Below are positions 24,302 to 33,433 of a stretch of DNA of 62,518 bases, piece after piece (position 1 is the stretch's first letter; the number at the start of each line of letters is the position of its first letter). The stretch comes from Natronomonas aquatica (GTDB taxonomy: Archaea > Halobacteriota > Halobacteria > Halobacteriales > Haloarculaceae), in the NCBI RefSeq assembly GCF_024449025.1, contig NZ_JAHLKM010000017.1:1-62518 (forward strand), in the 5' to 3' direction. The notes beneath the pieces are model-generated. The model was given only the letters and a program-made list of their open reading frames with translations, made no database searches and had not been told where the DNA came from. The translations under genes and the position numbers were made by a program.

Positions 24302-27300
24302 ATGAGTAACCACGATACCGACCCTCTAGATCCGAGCGGGATCGCACAGTTCATCCAGCACGACCGGTGCCGGCGGTATCTCAAACAGCGGGTTGACCCC
24401 GGCGATGAGCCCGAAGCTCGCGAGTGGACGGAAGCCTTCAGCGCTATGAATGCCGGGCTCCTCGGCGAGGGCCAAGAGTTCGAAGCAGTCCAAATAGAGG
24501 CCCTTGCAACAAACGCAGCGCGAATTATCGGCCCGGAGCGCGACGCGACGGGGAAAGCCGGTGTTCCGGGGATCGATATCGATGCGACGTGGGCAGAGTC
24601 CACAACAGGCCGTAGACGACAGCTGCAAGAGGCCGCTGAGGCGGCTCGACAGCTCACAACGGACGGAGAGCTTTCCTACATCCTGTGTTATCAGGCTCCC
24701 CTTGGCGGGCAACTCGGCGCTGAAGCTGTCTGGGGCGAAGCGGATTGTCTCGTGTTCGCGCCGGCACAGGCCGAAGAGATCGACGTGGTGGCCCGCGTTC
24801 TAGAGATCAAAAGCGCCACCGAGCAACAGCGTGCCCATCGCGTACAGGTCGCTATCTACAGCGCACTGCTAGACGAGATCCTCAGCGAAACTGATGGCTA
24901 TCGCATCGAGACAAGCGTGCTCACGCGGCCGGATGCGGCTGCCACCGGTGAGTCGCTGGACCCGTTTGCCGTGCCGACGTTTTCCCGGGAGAAGTGGGTG
25001 GTGTTCGCCGAGCGGCTGCTTGCAGCCGATGGCCCGGTCGAGTCAGCACTAGCTGATGATCTTGAAGACCTGCCGTTTGCGTTGGATCAGGTCTGTAACA
25101 ACTGTGCCTACCGGGAGGCCTGCGCAACACGGGCCATCGAGGACCCGACTGCTGCCTCCAGCCTGGCGTTGTTGGGGGTAGATGCCAGCGTCCAACGCGC
25201 GCTCAAAGAGTGCGATATCACGAACCTCCGGGAGCTCTCGGAGTTGATGCCACGCGTCTCGGATCCACAGCCTACGGACCCGCCGCCAGAGCTTGATCTT
25301 GCCCCCGCCCGACAGCGGAAACTTGAGCAAGCACTGCCGGGGCCGGTCCACCGGATCGTCCAGCGGGCACAAGTGCTCCGCGGCGAGATCGACCCGAAGT
25401 ATTCGGCCATGACTCGTCCGCCAGCCTACCGCGGCCAACAGTGGGTGCCACTTCCGGACGACCGGGTGGCCGGTTGGGGCAATATCGACACGGCAGCCCC
25501 CGGGGAGCTGATCCACGTCGCCGTGTTCGTCCGTCCGGACTCGACGATCGACCGGGTCGGTGCGCTCGGAGCGTGTGTCTACGCTGCCGAGGACGGCACC
25601 TATCATACTGTCAGCGAAACACTGGACGCCGTCCCCAAGACGGCTGCCGCGGCTGACGAACTCGAGGCGGCGCTGTTCGATCGGTTCTGCCGGCAGGTGT
25701 TTGACGCGATCGAGACGGTCGGCGAGGCTCTCGGGAACTCGTCCGCAGCGCTGCACTGGTACACGTATACCAAGCACGAACTCGACGCTCTCGCCGAGGG
25801 GCTCGAGCGACATCCCGAACTCGACAACGCACAGGCGCTTCGCAACCTGCTGAATCTACATCGGGACGGCCACACCGAGACCGATCAGGAGATGGCTACG
25901 GCGGTCCAGCCGATCGTGAACGAGTACTTTGCACTGGCGTATTCCTCGCAGGGGCTGTTTGCCGTCGCCGAGCAATTCATTCCCGGGTGGACGATCGAGG
26001 CGTTCGATCCGCTGGATGCACGTGGTGAGACGCCGCCGCTGCGATCGATTTTCGGGTATCAGTTCATACGTGAGCAGGTGCCGTATCTCGAGGCTTCAGA
26101 TCGGATCCGACTGCATTTGGCTCGCAGGCCCCTCGCCGAGGGGCCGGCCGCCGCAGCCGTTGGTGACGATGAGACACGGTCAACGCCGGATGGGTGGTAC
26201 CCGATCCGGAAACGGGCCGGCGGACAGTTCCCGATCGAGTATCTTTGGGCAGCGTTGCCGGCCACGCCGGGAGCCGAGACGCCACGGCTCACCCCAAACC
26301 GGGTAACCGAATGGACGGCTGATGCTGACACGCAGGCGCTGTACCGCCAGGAACTCGAGGGATTTTATTATCGGACTAAGAACAAAGACGACCCGATCCA
26401 GCGATCGGACATCGAGTATCTCTGTGAGCGTCTCAGCTACACGCTGTGTCGACTCGTCGAGTCGATTCCATACAAGGACACATATTTTGAGAAACAATCG
26501 CTTGAGACGGGGACGCTCTCGGAGTTCGAGGTGCCGGTAACCGACCTGCCCAGCGCCGCCCGCGATTACCTCCAGATGGAACACGGTGCCCGCCGGGAAG
26601 CCACTTTAGAGCACTACCGACAACCGCTGCGAGACCGGGCCCGAAGCGGGCGGTCAATCCTGATCGAGTGTACCGGCGTCGAAACCAACACGGATGGATC
26701 CCTCTCGATTACGGGGACGTTGGCATACGAGTCGGTGTTCGAGGCTACTGCAGCCGATCAGATCGCTCGCCAGGCGCGTATTCGTGGCGATGATGGCTCG
26801 GGCGGTGGGAGTTGGCGTATCCTGACGCGGCTCAACCCGACCACAGACGACACGCCGGGAGCTGCATCGAGCACCTACGCCGAAGCCGGTATCGAGGCCC
26901 CAAAGGAGATCCAACACTCCCCGCCGGTCCAGATCGACTCTCTTAATCAGGCGACCGGGTCGATCCAGCTGACAGCGTTTCCCCACCGGTTCAAACGGAA
27001 TTACACCGCCTTTCGGGTCGATCACTGTGGCTGGCGGTCGCCAGACAGCGATAATCTCGATGATCCCACGACAGCGCCGGCCGACCGCGACGGCGTTATT
27101 GCGGCCCGACCACCCGTTGCGATCGAGCCCGGCGCCCGGTTCGTGCTCGATCCGATGGTCGATGAGTTCGGCGCGCCGAAAGCAAACCGGGCGCTCCAGC
27201 CGCCGACGATCCAGGCAAACGTCCTGTATCAACATCTCAAATTCATCGACCAGACAGGCCAACAACCCCCTGCGATGGCCGCCCCACCGACGGGTGTCGG

Positions 27301-28174
27301 TCGGTTCTGTGAGCGGCTCCGTGAGGCCCCAGCCTGTCTAACGCCGAACGAGCGTCAACAGGCGTTTATCAACGCGACCGATCGGGCGATTGTCCCGCTG
27401 CAGGGCCCGCCCGGGACCGGCAAAACACGCGGTGCGATCGCCCCAGCCGTACTCGGGCGAGCGTTTGCCCACGCGGAGCAATCAACCCCATTCGTTGGGT
27501 TTGTGGTAGCGCCGTCACACGAGGCCGTTGACGCCGCGCTTGAAGGCGTGGTTGCGACGCTCGCAGAATGGCGACACACGGAAACCGGGTTAGCAACGCT
27601 TGAGCTCCTTCGCGTGCAGCCGTCATCCCCACCGGACGAGACGGCCCGCGTTGATGCTGACACGGCAGCTGTCGAGGTCACGTACTGTAATTATCATGAC
27701 AGCGAGGATGCGGCGACGCTGGGTCAGATCGCAGAGGAAACAACCGGCGAAGCAACCGGCAGTGACGCCTCGCCCGGGCAGTATCTGCTGTTCATGACGC
27801 CAACGACGCTGTACCAGACGCTCGGGACCATCGCCGAGTCGGTCACGGCGATTGACGGCACCTCGGCGCCGGCGGCGATGCGGCATGAGCCAGGGATCGC
27901 TGACGTCCTTTGTGTCGATGAGGCGAGCATGCTGGACGTCCCGGCTCTTTTGTTGGCCGGCAGCGCCCTGAAGCCGAGTGGGCAGACCCTGTTGATCGGT
28001 GATCACCGACAGTTGGCGACGATTACAGCCGTCGACTGGCAGGAAACCCTCCGGCGATCGGTTACCGACGCTGATGCCCACCGGTCGGCACTTGATTACG
28101 TCCGACGGCTCGTTGGGACGGCACCGCAGGCTGGCTGTGCCGACCGAACTGGAGGTGACACCGATGCCGACTGA
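24302..28174 (+). CDS. Cas4/Dna2-like nuclease fused to SF1 helicase N-terminal half
   Basis: 1290 aa, ATG 24302 (MSNHDTDPLDPSG). The N-terminal RecB-type nuclease resembles TM0106/Cas4 proteins: a first Cys in HDRCRRYL, the active-site VLEIKSAT near residue 170, and CNNCAYREAC near 265, together the four Cys of an Fe-S cluster. A long middle region follows. The helicase core begins near residue 1030 with Walker A QGPPGTGKT, then Walker B LCVDEASM and motif III LLIGDHRQLA. The ORF ends soon after motif III, so the second RecA domain is in the next ORF. Acts on DNA ends or R-loops by family analogy; a defence role is possible. Confidence 0.75.
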   Translation: MSNHDTDPLDPSGIAQFIQHDRCRRYLKQRVDPGDEPEAREWTEAFSAMNAGLLGEGQEFEAVQIEALATNAARIIGPERDATGKAGVPGIDIDATWAESTTGRRRQLQEAAEAARQLTTDGELSYILCYQAPLGGQLGAEAVWGEADCLVFAPAQAEEIDVVARVLEIKSATEQQRAHRVQVAIYSALLDEILSETDGYRIETSVLTRPDAAATGESLDPFAVPTFSREKWVVFAERLLAADGPVESALADDLEDLPFALDQVCNNCAYREACATRAIEDPTAASSLALLGVDASVQRALKECDITNLRELSELMPRVSDPQPTDPPPELDLAPARQRKLEQALPGPVHRIVQRAQVLRGEIDPKYSAMTRPPAYRGQQWVPLPDDRVAGWGNIDTAAPGELIHVAVFVRPDSTIDRVGALGACVYAAEDGTYHTVSETLDAVPKTAAAADELEAALFDRFCRQVFDAIETVGEALGNSSAALHWYTYTKHELDALAEGLERHPELDNAQALRNLLNLHRDGHTETDQEMATAVQPIVNEYFALAYSSQGLFAVAEQFIPGWTIEAFDPLDARGETPPLRSIFGYQFIREQVPYLEASDRIRLHLARRPLAEGPAAAAVGDDETRSTPDGWYPIRKRAGGQFPIEYLWAALPATPGAETPRLTPNRVTEWTADADTQALYRQELEGFYYRTKNKDDPIQRSDIEYLCERLSYTLCRLVESIPYKDTYFEKQSLETGTLSEFEVPVTDLPSAARDYLQMEHGARREATLEHYRQPLRDRARSGRSILIECTGVETNTDGSLSITGTLAYESVFEATAADQIARQARIRGDDGSGGGSWRILTRLNPTTDDTPGAASSTYAEAGIEAPKEIQHSPPVQIDSLNQATGSIQLTAFPHRFKRNYTAFRVDHCGWRSPDSDNLDDPTTAPADRDGVIAARPPVAIEPGARFVLDPMVDEFGAPKANRALQPPTIQANVLYQHLKFIDQTGQQPPAMAAPPTGVGRFCERLREAPACLTPNERQQAFINATDRAIVPLQGPPGTGKTRGAIAPAVLGRAFAHAEQSTPFVGFVVAPSHEAVDAALEGVVATLAEWRHTETGLATLELLRVQPSSPPDETARVDADTAAVEVTYCNYHDSEDAATLGQIAEETTGEATGSDASPGQYLLFMTPTTLYQTLGTIAESVTAIDGTSAPAAMRHEPGIADVLCVDEASMLDVPALLLAGSALKPSGQTLLIGDHRQLATITAVDWQETLRRSVTDADAHRSALDYVRRLVGTAPQAGCADRTGGDTDAD
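28151..28158 (+). promoter_or_regulatory. Shine-Dalgarno site at the helicase split
   Basis: GGAGGTGA ends 5 bases before ATG 28164, while the upstream ORF is still being read (stop at 28172). This supports re-initiation of the second helicase ORF rather than a simple frameshift error. Confidence 0.5.
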
Positions 28175-29039
28175 CCAGCCGCCGGAGGAACTCGACGGTG
28201 CCGACGAGACGCTCCCGATGACGGTCGAGCGGTTGGCTGAATCCTACCGCTTCGATAGTGAGATGGCTCGCCTGCTGACACAGTTGGAGTATCAGGCGGA
28301 CGGGATCACCCTGACAGCCGCCGAAAACCGACCGCTTCCAGACCGGGCGATCGACGCTACGAGCCCGGGGCTTGCGACCGTCTTCGAGAGCGATGCCTCA
28401 GTAGTGCTCATCACATATGATGAGCGATCCCACCGGATGGTGAATCCGATCGAGACGACGCTTATCGGTGCACTGGCCGGTGCTGTACGCACGGATAGCT
28501 CCGAGGAGACAGTGCCGGACGGCGGGACCGTTGGAAGCAATAAAAAAGAGCAGGCCAACAGAGCAACCACAGAAGACTTTGATTCCCTCGATTTCGGGGT
28601 TGTCACGCCACACAACGCCCAGCGAGGCGCCTTGGAGACGGCTTTGCCCGCCACGGTAACGGCCAATACCGTCGAAAAATACCAGGGTGGCGAGCGAGAC
28701 GTTATCGCTGTCTCTGCGACGGTTTCGGATCCGGAGTTCGCACGCCGCGAGGAGCAATTCCTGTTGGACCCACGCCGGCTGCTCGTCGCTATCTCCCGGG
28801 CGCGGCTCCAGACCATCATCGTTTGTAGCACGGCGCTGTTCGAGGTCGCCCCAATCGATAGCGATCGGTTGGATGACGGACCGGTTTGGGCACAGCTGTT
28901 TACTCAAGCCGTGGGGCGACAGGCCGAGCCAGCCTGGCGTGGATCGCTCGGTGAATTCATCCAACAGCCGGCTGTGGCACACGCGACGGTTCCCGTCGCG
29001 GTGTATCCGAGCACGATCAGTAACCACGACACCCAATGA
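28164..29039 (+). CDS. SF1 helicase C-terminal half
   Basis: 291 aa from ATG 28164 (MPTDQPPEELDGADE). It contains the second RecA domain: LAESYRFDSEMARLL, VVTPHNAQRGAL, VEKYQGGERDVI (motif V) and RRLLVAISRAR (motif VI with the arginine finger). It overlaps the upstream ORF by 11 bases in another frame and has its own SD. Joined, the two ORFs make one complete UPF1/Dna2-type helicase. Either a programmed or evolved split, or a frameshift or sequencing error, would give this picture. Confidence 0.7.
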   Translation: MPTDQPPEELDGADETLPMTVERLAESYRFDSEMARLLTQLEYQADGITLTAAENRPLPDRAIDATSPGLATVFESDASVVLITYDERSHRMVNPIETTLIGALAGAVRTDSSEETVPDGGTVGSNKKEQANRATTEDFDSLDFGVVTPHNAQRGALETALPATVTANTVEKYQGGERDVIAVSATVSDPEFARREEQFLLDPRRLLVAISRARLQTIIVCSTALFEVAPIDSDRLDDGPVWAQLFTQAVGRQAEPAWRGSLGEFIQQPAVAHATVPVAVYPSTISNHDTQ

Positions 29040-29413
29040 CGAACCACGATACCACCTCCGACACCGTTGAATCGGTTACTGCGGCCCCCGCCCAACTCTT
29101 TACCGGGGTTGGGATCGGGTTGCCGTCGCTGACAGTGATCTGTTCGCGCTGTGACAAGCGTTTACAAGAGGGCGATTCGGTATCCGTCTACGCCTACCGA
29201 CCCGCTGAGGGCTCTCAATGGTATATTGGTCGGTGTTGCTGTTCGTCCTGTGCGCCCGATCAGCTCACCGCCCCGACACTCGGAACGTCTGAGTGTCGAA
29301 TCAACGCCCGATTGGCTACTGTTTCAGAGGTCACTGCCCAGCACCACAGTCTCTGTCTGATCAAGCCGGCAGTTACTGCATTCGCGTCACCGACAACCGG
29401 GACAAGATCATAA
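29036..29413 (+). CDS. Cys-rich conserved haloarchaeal protein
   Basis: 125 aa, ATG overlapping the helicase stop (AATGA), so third gene of the operon. A zinc-binding pattern is visible: ICSRCDKRLQEGD and, 40 residues on, RCCCSSCAPD. The rest (PTLGTSECRINARLATVSE) matches a haloarchaeal family I recall near such helicases (possibly DUF8112, from memory). It likely binds zinc. Function is unknown. Confidence 0.6.
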   Translation: MTNHDTTSDTVESVTAAPAQLFTGVGIGLPSLTVICSRCDKRLQEGDSVSVYAYRPAEGSQWYIGRCCCSSCAPDQLTAPTLGTSECRINARLATVSEVTAQHHSLCLIKPAVTAFASPTTGTRS

Positions 29414-29599
29414 TCCCTTCGTACCCTATCATGTCCGTCGATACCTTCGTAGTGCTTCAGACAGATATCAATCTCTCAAGCCTCCAAACCACATTCGTGG
29501 GAGATGACTTCGGCAAGCCTGCCGAAATTGCTCTTATTTTCGGGGATGTTCTAGAAAGAAATCCGCGATTTGACCATCGTATTTTCAAAAACGAGGAGT

Positions 29600-30514
29600 C
29601 TAATACGCCGAACAGACCCGTTTGATCCCTTCCTCAAACGAGATTTCGGGTTCCCAGCCGGTCACCTCGTATATTTTCGAGGGATCGGCACACGTATCGT
29701 GGACGTACACGGACTCGGGGATCGGATTGTCGACGTATTCGGGGCCGATATTCCGGCCAAGCTCGTCGTTCAGCAGTTCAACGACCTCATTAAACGAGTA
29801 GCGCTCACCAGTGCCGAGATTATACACGCCATCCAGTTCGTGCTCGGCGGCGAGTTCGAGGCCGCGAACGATATCGTCGACGTGGGTGAAATCACGCGTC
29901 TGTGTACCGTCACCATACAGGACTGGCGGCTCGCCGTTGGCGATGTCGTCGGCGAATTGGGCGATCACGTTCGCGTATTCGCCTTTGTGGGCTTCGGCGC
30001 CGCCGTAGCCCTGATACACCGAAAAGAAGCGGAGGCCGGCCATCGACATATCGTAGTGGTTCGAAAAGTACTCGCCGTACCGCTCGCGAGCCATCTTCGA
30101 GGCTTCATACCCGGTGTTCACAGAGACGGCCATATCCTCGGGCGAGGGGTCGGTACGACTCCCATAGATCGAGGACGTCGACGCGTAGACAACGGTCTCA
30201 CAGCCGTCCCGGCGGGCCTGCTCGACGACGTTGACGAACCCCTCAACGTTGACCCGGGCGCCCCGACAGGGGTCGTCTTCATGCATCGCATACGATGACA
30301 GTGCCGCGAGATGAAAGACGACGTCGACAGCCGTCGGAAGGTCGGCATCAAGCACGCTCGCATCGACGAACTCGACGGCATCCTCGAGGTTTTCCGGTGT
30401 GCCGAGATAGCCGTTATCTAACGCGACAACGTCGTTGCTCTCTGCTAGGTGATTCGCGATATTTGACCCGATAAATCCAGCGCCGCCAGTGACAAGCACA
30501 CGACGATCCTGCAT
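29600..30514 (-). CDS. NAD-dependent epimerase/dehydratase (GalE-like)
   Basis: 304 aa extended short-chain dehydrogenase. The N-terminal NAD site is TGGAGFIGSN, the catalytic Ser is in YASTSSIYG and the YxxxK pair in GYEASKMARERYG. RDFTHVDDIVRGLE and YNLGTGERYS are typical of UDP-sugar 4-epimerases. Likely substrate is a nucleotide sugar for surface glycan synthesis; the exact sugar is unknown. It stands alone at the border between island and core genome. Bases 29414-29599 contain only a weak plus-strand frame (ATG 29431). Confidence 0.85.
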   Translation of the reverse strand: MQDRRVLVTGGAGFIGSNIANHLAESNDVVALDNGYLGTPENLEDAVEFVDASVLDADLPTAVDVVFHLAALSSYAMHEDDPCRGARVNVEGFVNVVEQARRDGCETVVYASTSSIYGSRTDPSPEDMAVSVNTGYEASKMARERYGEYFSNHYDMSMAGLRFFSVYQGYGGAEAHKGEYANVIAQFADDIANGEPPVLYGDGTQTRDFTHVDDIVRGLELAAEHELDGVYNLGTGERYSFNEVVELLNDELGRNIGPEYVDNPIPESVYVHDTCADPSKIYEVTGWEPEISFEEGIKRVCSAY

Positions 30515-30527
30515 GTTAGTGGCGGCG

Positions 30528-30545
30528 GCGGATATAAATAAAAAC
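30528..30545. promoter_or_regulatory. Shared TATA element
   Basis: GGATATAAATAAAAACG serves as a TATA box in both directions: on the minus strand about 25 bases before the epimerase ATG (30514), on the plus strand about 30 bases before the small ORF ATG (30571). Confidence 0.5.
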
Positions 30546-30570
30546 GTTCGGGAAAGCCAAATTCGACGGC

Positions 30571-30654
30571 ATGGCTTTGTACGTGATCGTCAGCGTCTTG
30601 ATGATCCCGTTTCTCCCGCAGTGTTGCTGTGGGCTCGCTACGTGGCGCCGATAG
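30571..30654 (+). CDS. Tiny hydrophobic ORF with CCC, 27 aa
   Basis: MALYVIVSVLMIPFLPQCCC followed by GLATWRR: one short membrane-like stretch with three adjacent Cys. Placement downstream of a good TATA box supports expression. No family recognised. Confidence 0.3.
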   Translation: MALYVIVSVLMIPFLPQCCCGLATWRR

Positions 30655-30690
30655 CGGAGCGATGACCGAGAGATGGATCGACAGGCCTTC

Positions 30691-31017
30691 TCAGTGATCG
30701 TCCTCGCGCCACTTGTGGTCGCACTCGGTACAGGTGAAAAACCGCGTTTCGGACTCGTCGGCGGCGCGGATCTGCTTCATCTCGTAGCGGGCGCGGTCGT
30801 TGCCGCACTCGGGACACCGAACCGTCGTCGTCGGACCGATCTCGGCGTCGTCGACCTCGGACATATCGACCGGACCGCTGTCGGTGTCCTGGTCTTCGGT
30901 CGTCGTCATGTCCGCCTCGTTTTCGACGTCGCGGGGTTTCTCGAATCCACAGGAACCACAGACCCACAGCCCGTCGTCGCTGTGCATCATCGAACCGCAC
31001 TCGTCGCAAAATTCCAT
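30691..31017 (-). CDS. tfs: Transcription factor S (TFS), RNA polymerase cleavage factor
   Basis: 108 aa from ATG 31017; a longer ORF starts at 31098 but TTTAAATA lies about 27 bases before 31017. The N-terminal zinc ribbon is MEFCDECGSMM...CGSCGF and the C-terminal TFIIS-type ribbon is VRCPECGN...CTECDHKW. The catalytic Asp-Glu pair is in QIRAADESETRFF. TFS stimulates transcript cleavage by backtracked archaeal RNA polymerase. Confidence 0.92.
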   Translation of the reverse strand: MEFCDECGSMMHSDDGLWVCGSCGFEKPRDVENEADMTTTEDQDTDSGPVDMSEVDDAEIGPTTTVRCPECGNDRARYEMKQIRAADESETRFFTCTECDHKWREDDH

Positions 31018-31170
31018 GTCGTGGAGTCGGGGACCCGCAGTATTTAAACGGCGGGGTTCACGTCCCGTCGAGCGATACGCCGCCACGCGGCCGTTCACGG
31101 AACGGACCCGCTATCGCCGACGTTTCCGCAAGGGTGATGCGACGGCCGGCCGTCGTTCCGATTGGTTGGG

Positions 31171-32454
31171 ATGTTCGGGACGGATCGTCGTGTGGTCGTG
31201 TTGGCGCTGGCCCGGATGGCCGATGCGGTCGCGAACTCGTTTCTCATCGTCGTGTTGCCGCTGTACATCGCCAGCGGCGAACTCGCGTTACCGGGCTATG
31301 CGGGGGCGTCGATCCTCGGGTTCCCGATCACCCTCGAGTTGCTCATCGGCGTGGCGCTTTCGCTTTTCGGCTTCCTGAACAGCTTCGCCCAGCCGTTCAC
31401 CGGCCGGCTCTCGGACCGGACGAGCCGTCGGAAGGTATACATCCTGTTCGGACTCGCCGTACTCGCGGTCACGAGCGTCGCCTACGCCCTGGTGGAGAGC
31501 TACGAGGCGCTCGTGGTCGTCCGGGGGCTGCAGGGGCTCGGCGGGGCCTTCGTCATCCCGACGACGATCGCTCTGGTCAACGACCTCGCGCGAAGCGACG
31601 AAGAGCGCGGGGGCAACTTCGGGGTGTTCAACACGTTCCGGCTCGTCGGGTTCGGATTCGGCCCCGTCGTCGCCGGCCTCGTCGTCCAGGCCGGGCCGTA
31701 CGCGCTGCCCTACGCGACGCTTTCGGGGTTCGACGCCGCCTTCGGGGTCGCCGTCGTCGGCGCGCTCGTCAGCTTCACGCTCGTGACGGTCCTCATCGAG
31801 GAGCCGCCGATGACGGCTGGCGCGAGCAAGGACCTCTCGATCGCGGTGTTCGGCGACGGCGACCGATTGCTGGACCCCGTCTTCGTTCTCGGGGTCGGGA
31901 CGCTGTTCATGGCGGTCTCGATCGCGCTGTTCGCGACGCTACAGGAGCCGATCAATCGCCGGCTCGGGCAGGGGCCGACGTGGTTCGGCGTCCAGTTCTC
32001 GGCGGTCGTGATCGCCAACATCGCCCTGCAGGTCCCGGTCGGGCGGGCCGCCGACCGGATCGGCCGCAAGCCGTTCCTGCTTTGGGGACTTCTGTTGCTC
32101 GTCCCCGCAGTGTCGGTCCAGGGGGTGGTGACCTCCTCCGTGGCGATGCTTCTCGCACGGCTCGTCCACGGCGTGTCGGTGGCGATGGTGTTCGCCCCGG
32201 CGCTCGCGGTCGCCGGCGATCTCGCGGGCGAAGGCGAGTCCGGGACGACGCTTTCGGTTTTGACGATGGCGTTCGGGCTCGGGACCGCGATCGGTCCGCT
32301 GCTGTCGGGTGCGCTTTTCGGGTTCGGGTTCGCGATCCCGTTCGCCGTCGGGGCGGTCCTGGCGGTCGTCGCCTTCGTCCTCGTTTTCACGCAGGTCGAA
32401 GAAACCCTCGAGGGGGCGGTCACCGTCGGGGCGTTCCTCGGCCGGGGGGAGTGA
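31171..32454 (+). CDS. MFS transporter
   Basis: 427 aa with about 12 hydrophobic segments. The MFS loop signature GRLSDRTSRRKVYI lies between helices 2 and 3 and a second copy VGRAADRIGRKPF between helices 8 and 9. ATG 31171 is preferred over TTG 31162. A proton-linked drug or metabolite efflux carrier is likely; the substrate is not predictable. The DCC-family gene follows after 56 bases. Confidence 0.88.
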   Translation: MFGTDRRVVVLALARMADAVANSFLIVVLPLYIASGELALPGYAGASILGFPITLELLIGVALSLFGFLNSFAQPFTGRLSDRTSRRKVYILFGLAVLAVTSVAYALVESYEALVVVRGLQGLGGAFVIPTTIALVNDLARSDEERGGNFGVFNTFRLVGFGFGPVVAGLVVQAGPYALPYATLSGFDAAFGVAVVGALVSFTLVTVLIEEPPMTAGASKDLSIAVFGDGDRLLDPVFVLGVGTLFMAVSIALFATLQEPINRRLGQGPTWFGVQFSAVVIANIALQVPVGRAADRIGRKPFLLWGLLLLVPAVSVQGVVTSSVAMLLARLVHGVSVAMVFAPALAVAGDLAGEGESGTTLSVLTMAFGLGTAIGPLLSGALFGFGFAIPFAVGAVLAVVAFVLVFTQVEETLEGAVTVGAFLGRGE

Positions 32455-32510
32455 CACCCCGGTCCGGGCGAGTCGGGGGACATATAGCCCCAGCGGTCGA
32501 ACGTCCCGGT

Positions 32511-32876
32511 ATGGGTGGCGATACGTTCGTCTACGACGACGATTGCGGGTTCTGTACGTGGTGGGCGGACTTTTTCGTCCGGCGAACCGATCTGGAGGCC
32601 GTCGGCTTCGACGAGCTCACCGACGAACAGCTCGAACGGCTCCCCGAGGACTACGAGTCGTGTGCTCACCTTCTCACGGACGGGGCGGTCTACTCCTGTG
32701 GGGCCGCGATCGAACAGTCGCTCGTCCGGGCGGACCTGCCGCCCGGATCGGGGGAAATCGTCCGGTTCTTCCGGCAGTTCGAGGACTACGAGCGGCTCCG
32801 CGAGCGGCTCTACCGGGAAGTTGCCGACCGGCGGGGGTTGTGGGGACAGTTCCTCTCGAAGGACCGTCCCGAGTAG
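32511..32876 (+). CDS. DCC-family thiol-disulfide oxidoreductase-like protein (DUF393)
   Basis: 121 aa. The signature FVYDDDCGFCTWWADF at the N-terminus is the DxxCxxC motif of the DCC family. TATA-like CATATAGCC sits about 25 bases upstream of ATG 32511. Members are small thioredoxin-like proteins of unclear substrate. Confidence 0.85.
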   Translation: MGGDTFVYDDDCGFCTWWADFFVRRTDLEAVGFDELTDEQLERLPEDYESCAHLLTDGAVYSCGAAIEQSLVRADLPPGSGEIVRFFRQFEDYERLRERLYREVADRRGLWGQFLSKDRPE

Positions 32877-32903
32877 AGGCAGGGGGCCGGGGGCCGGGGG
32901 CGA

Positions 32904-33362
32904 TCACTCCGGGACGCCGTTTCTGACCTTCACGGCCATCCCGGTCTCGAAATCCGCCATCGCGTCCGCGGAGAGTTCGGCCCGCCCGACCGCGATCAGA
33001 TCGCCGTCCTCGTGTTCGACGAGCACCTCGTCGCCGGGGCGGACCGCGGGATCGACCGCCCGGACGAACTTCGCGAAGGCGTTCCGGCCCTCCCGGACGA
33101 ACGGCTCGCTGTCGTCGCCGACGACGACGCGGGCGGCCGGCGTCGGAAGGGCTGTCTGGAGCCTGTGGCCGCCCGCCACGCCGAGCGTGAAGCGGCCGTC
33201 GGTCCCATAGGAGACGACCCGGTCGCCGTCGGCGAGGATCTGCTGGGGCCGGCCCGAACTCGTTCGCTGAATGCGGACCTCGCCGGAAAAGAGCGCCGCG
33301 CCGGCGCCCGCCCCGAACTGGTAGTCCGCGACCGTCGAAAGCGCCTCGACGTCGGTCGGCAT
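32904..33362 (-). CDS. PUA-domain protein
   Basis: 152 aa, ATG 33362. The C-terminal half VVGDDSEPFVREGRNAFAK, PGDEVLVEHEDGDLIAVGRA is a PUA RNA-binding domain as in archaeosine transglycosylases. The N-terminal half (ADYQFGAGAGAALF, GRFTLGVAGGHRL) is the accompanying domain. Expected to bind structured RNA. The RraA-like gene lies 71 bases upstream on the same strand. Confidence 0.85.
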   Translation of the reverse strand: MPTDVEALSTVADYQFGAGAGAALFSGEVRIQRTSSGRPQQILADGDRVVSYGTDGRFTLGVAGGHRLQTALPTPAARVVVGDDSEPFVREGRNAFAKFVRAVDPAVRPGDEVLVEHEDGDLIAVGRAELSADAMADFETGMAVKVRNGVPE

Positions 33363-33433
33363 ACCAGTTCTGGCGTCCCGGGGGGGATACGCTTTCCGCA
33401 TTTCGGACGGCGGCGCCCGGGCGGCGAAGTCGG

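Noticed and set aside
29431-29625. 64-aa plus-strand ORF (MSVDTFVVLQ)
   Set aside because: It runs into the convergent epimerase stop, has no clear promoter and no recognised family, so it was left out as a feature.
31134-32876. 580-aa Arg-rich ORF spanning the MFS and DCC genes
   Set aside because: Only its last 121 codons are real (DCC protein). The rest is the shadow of the MFS transporter in another frame, typical of high-GC DNA.
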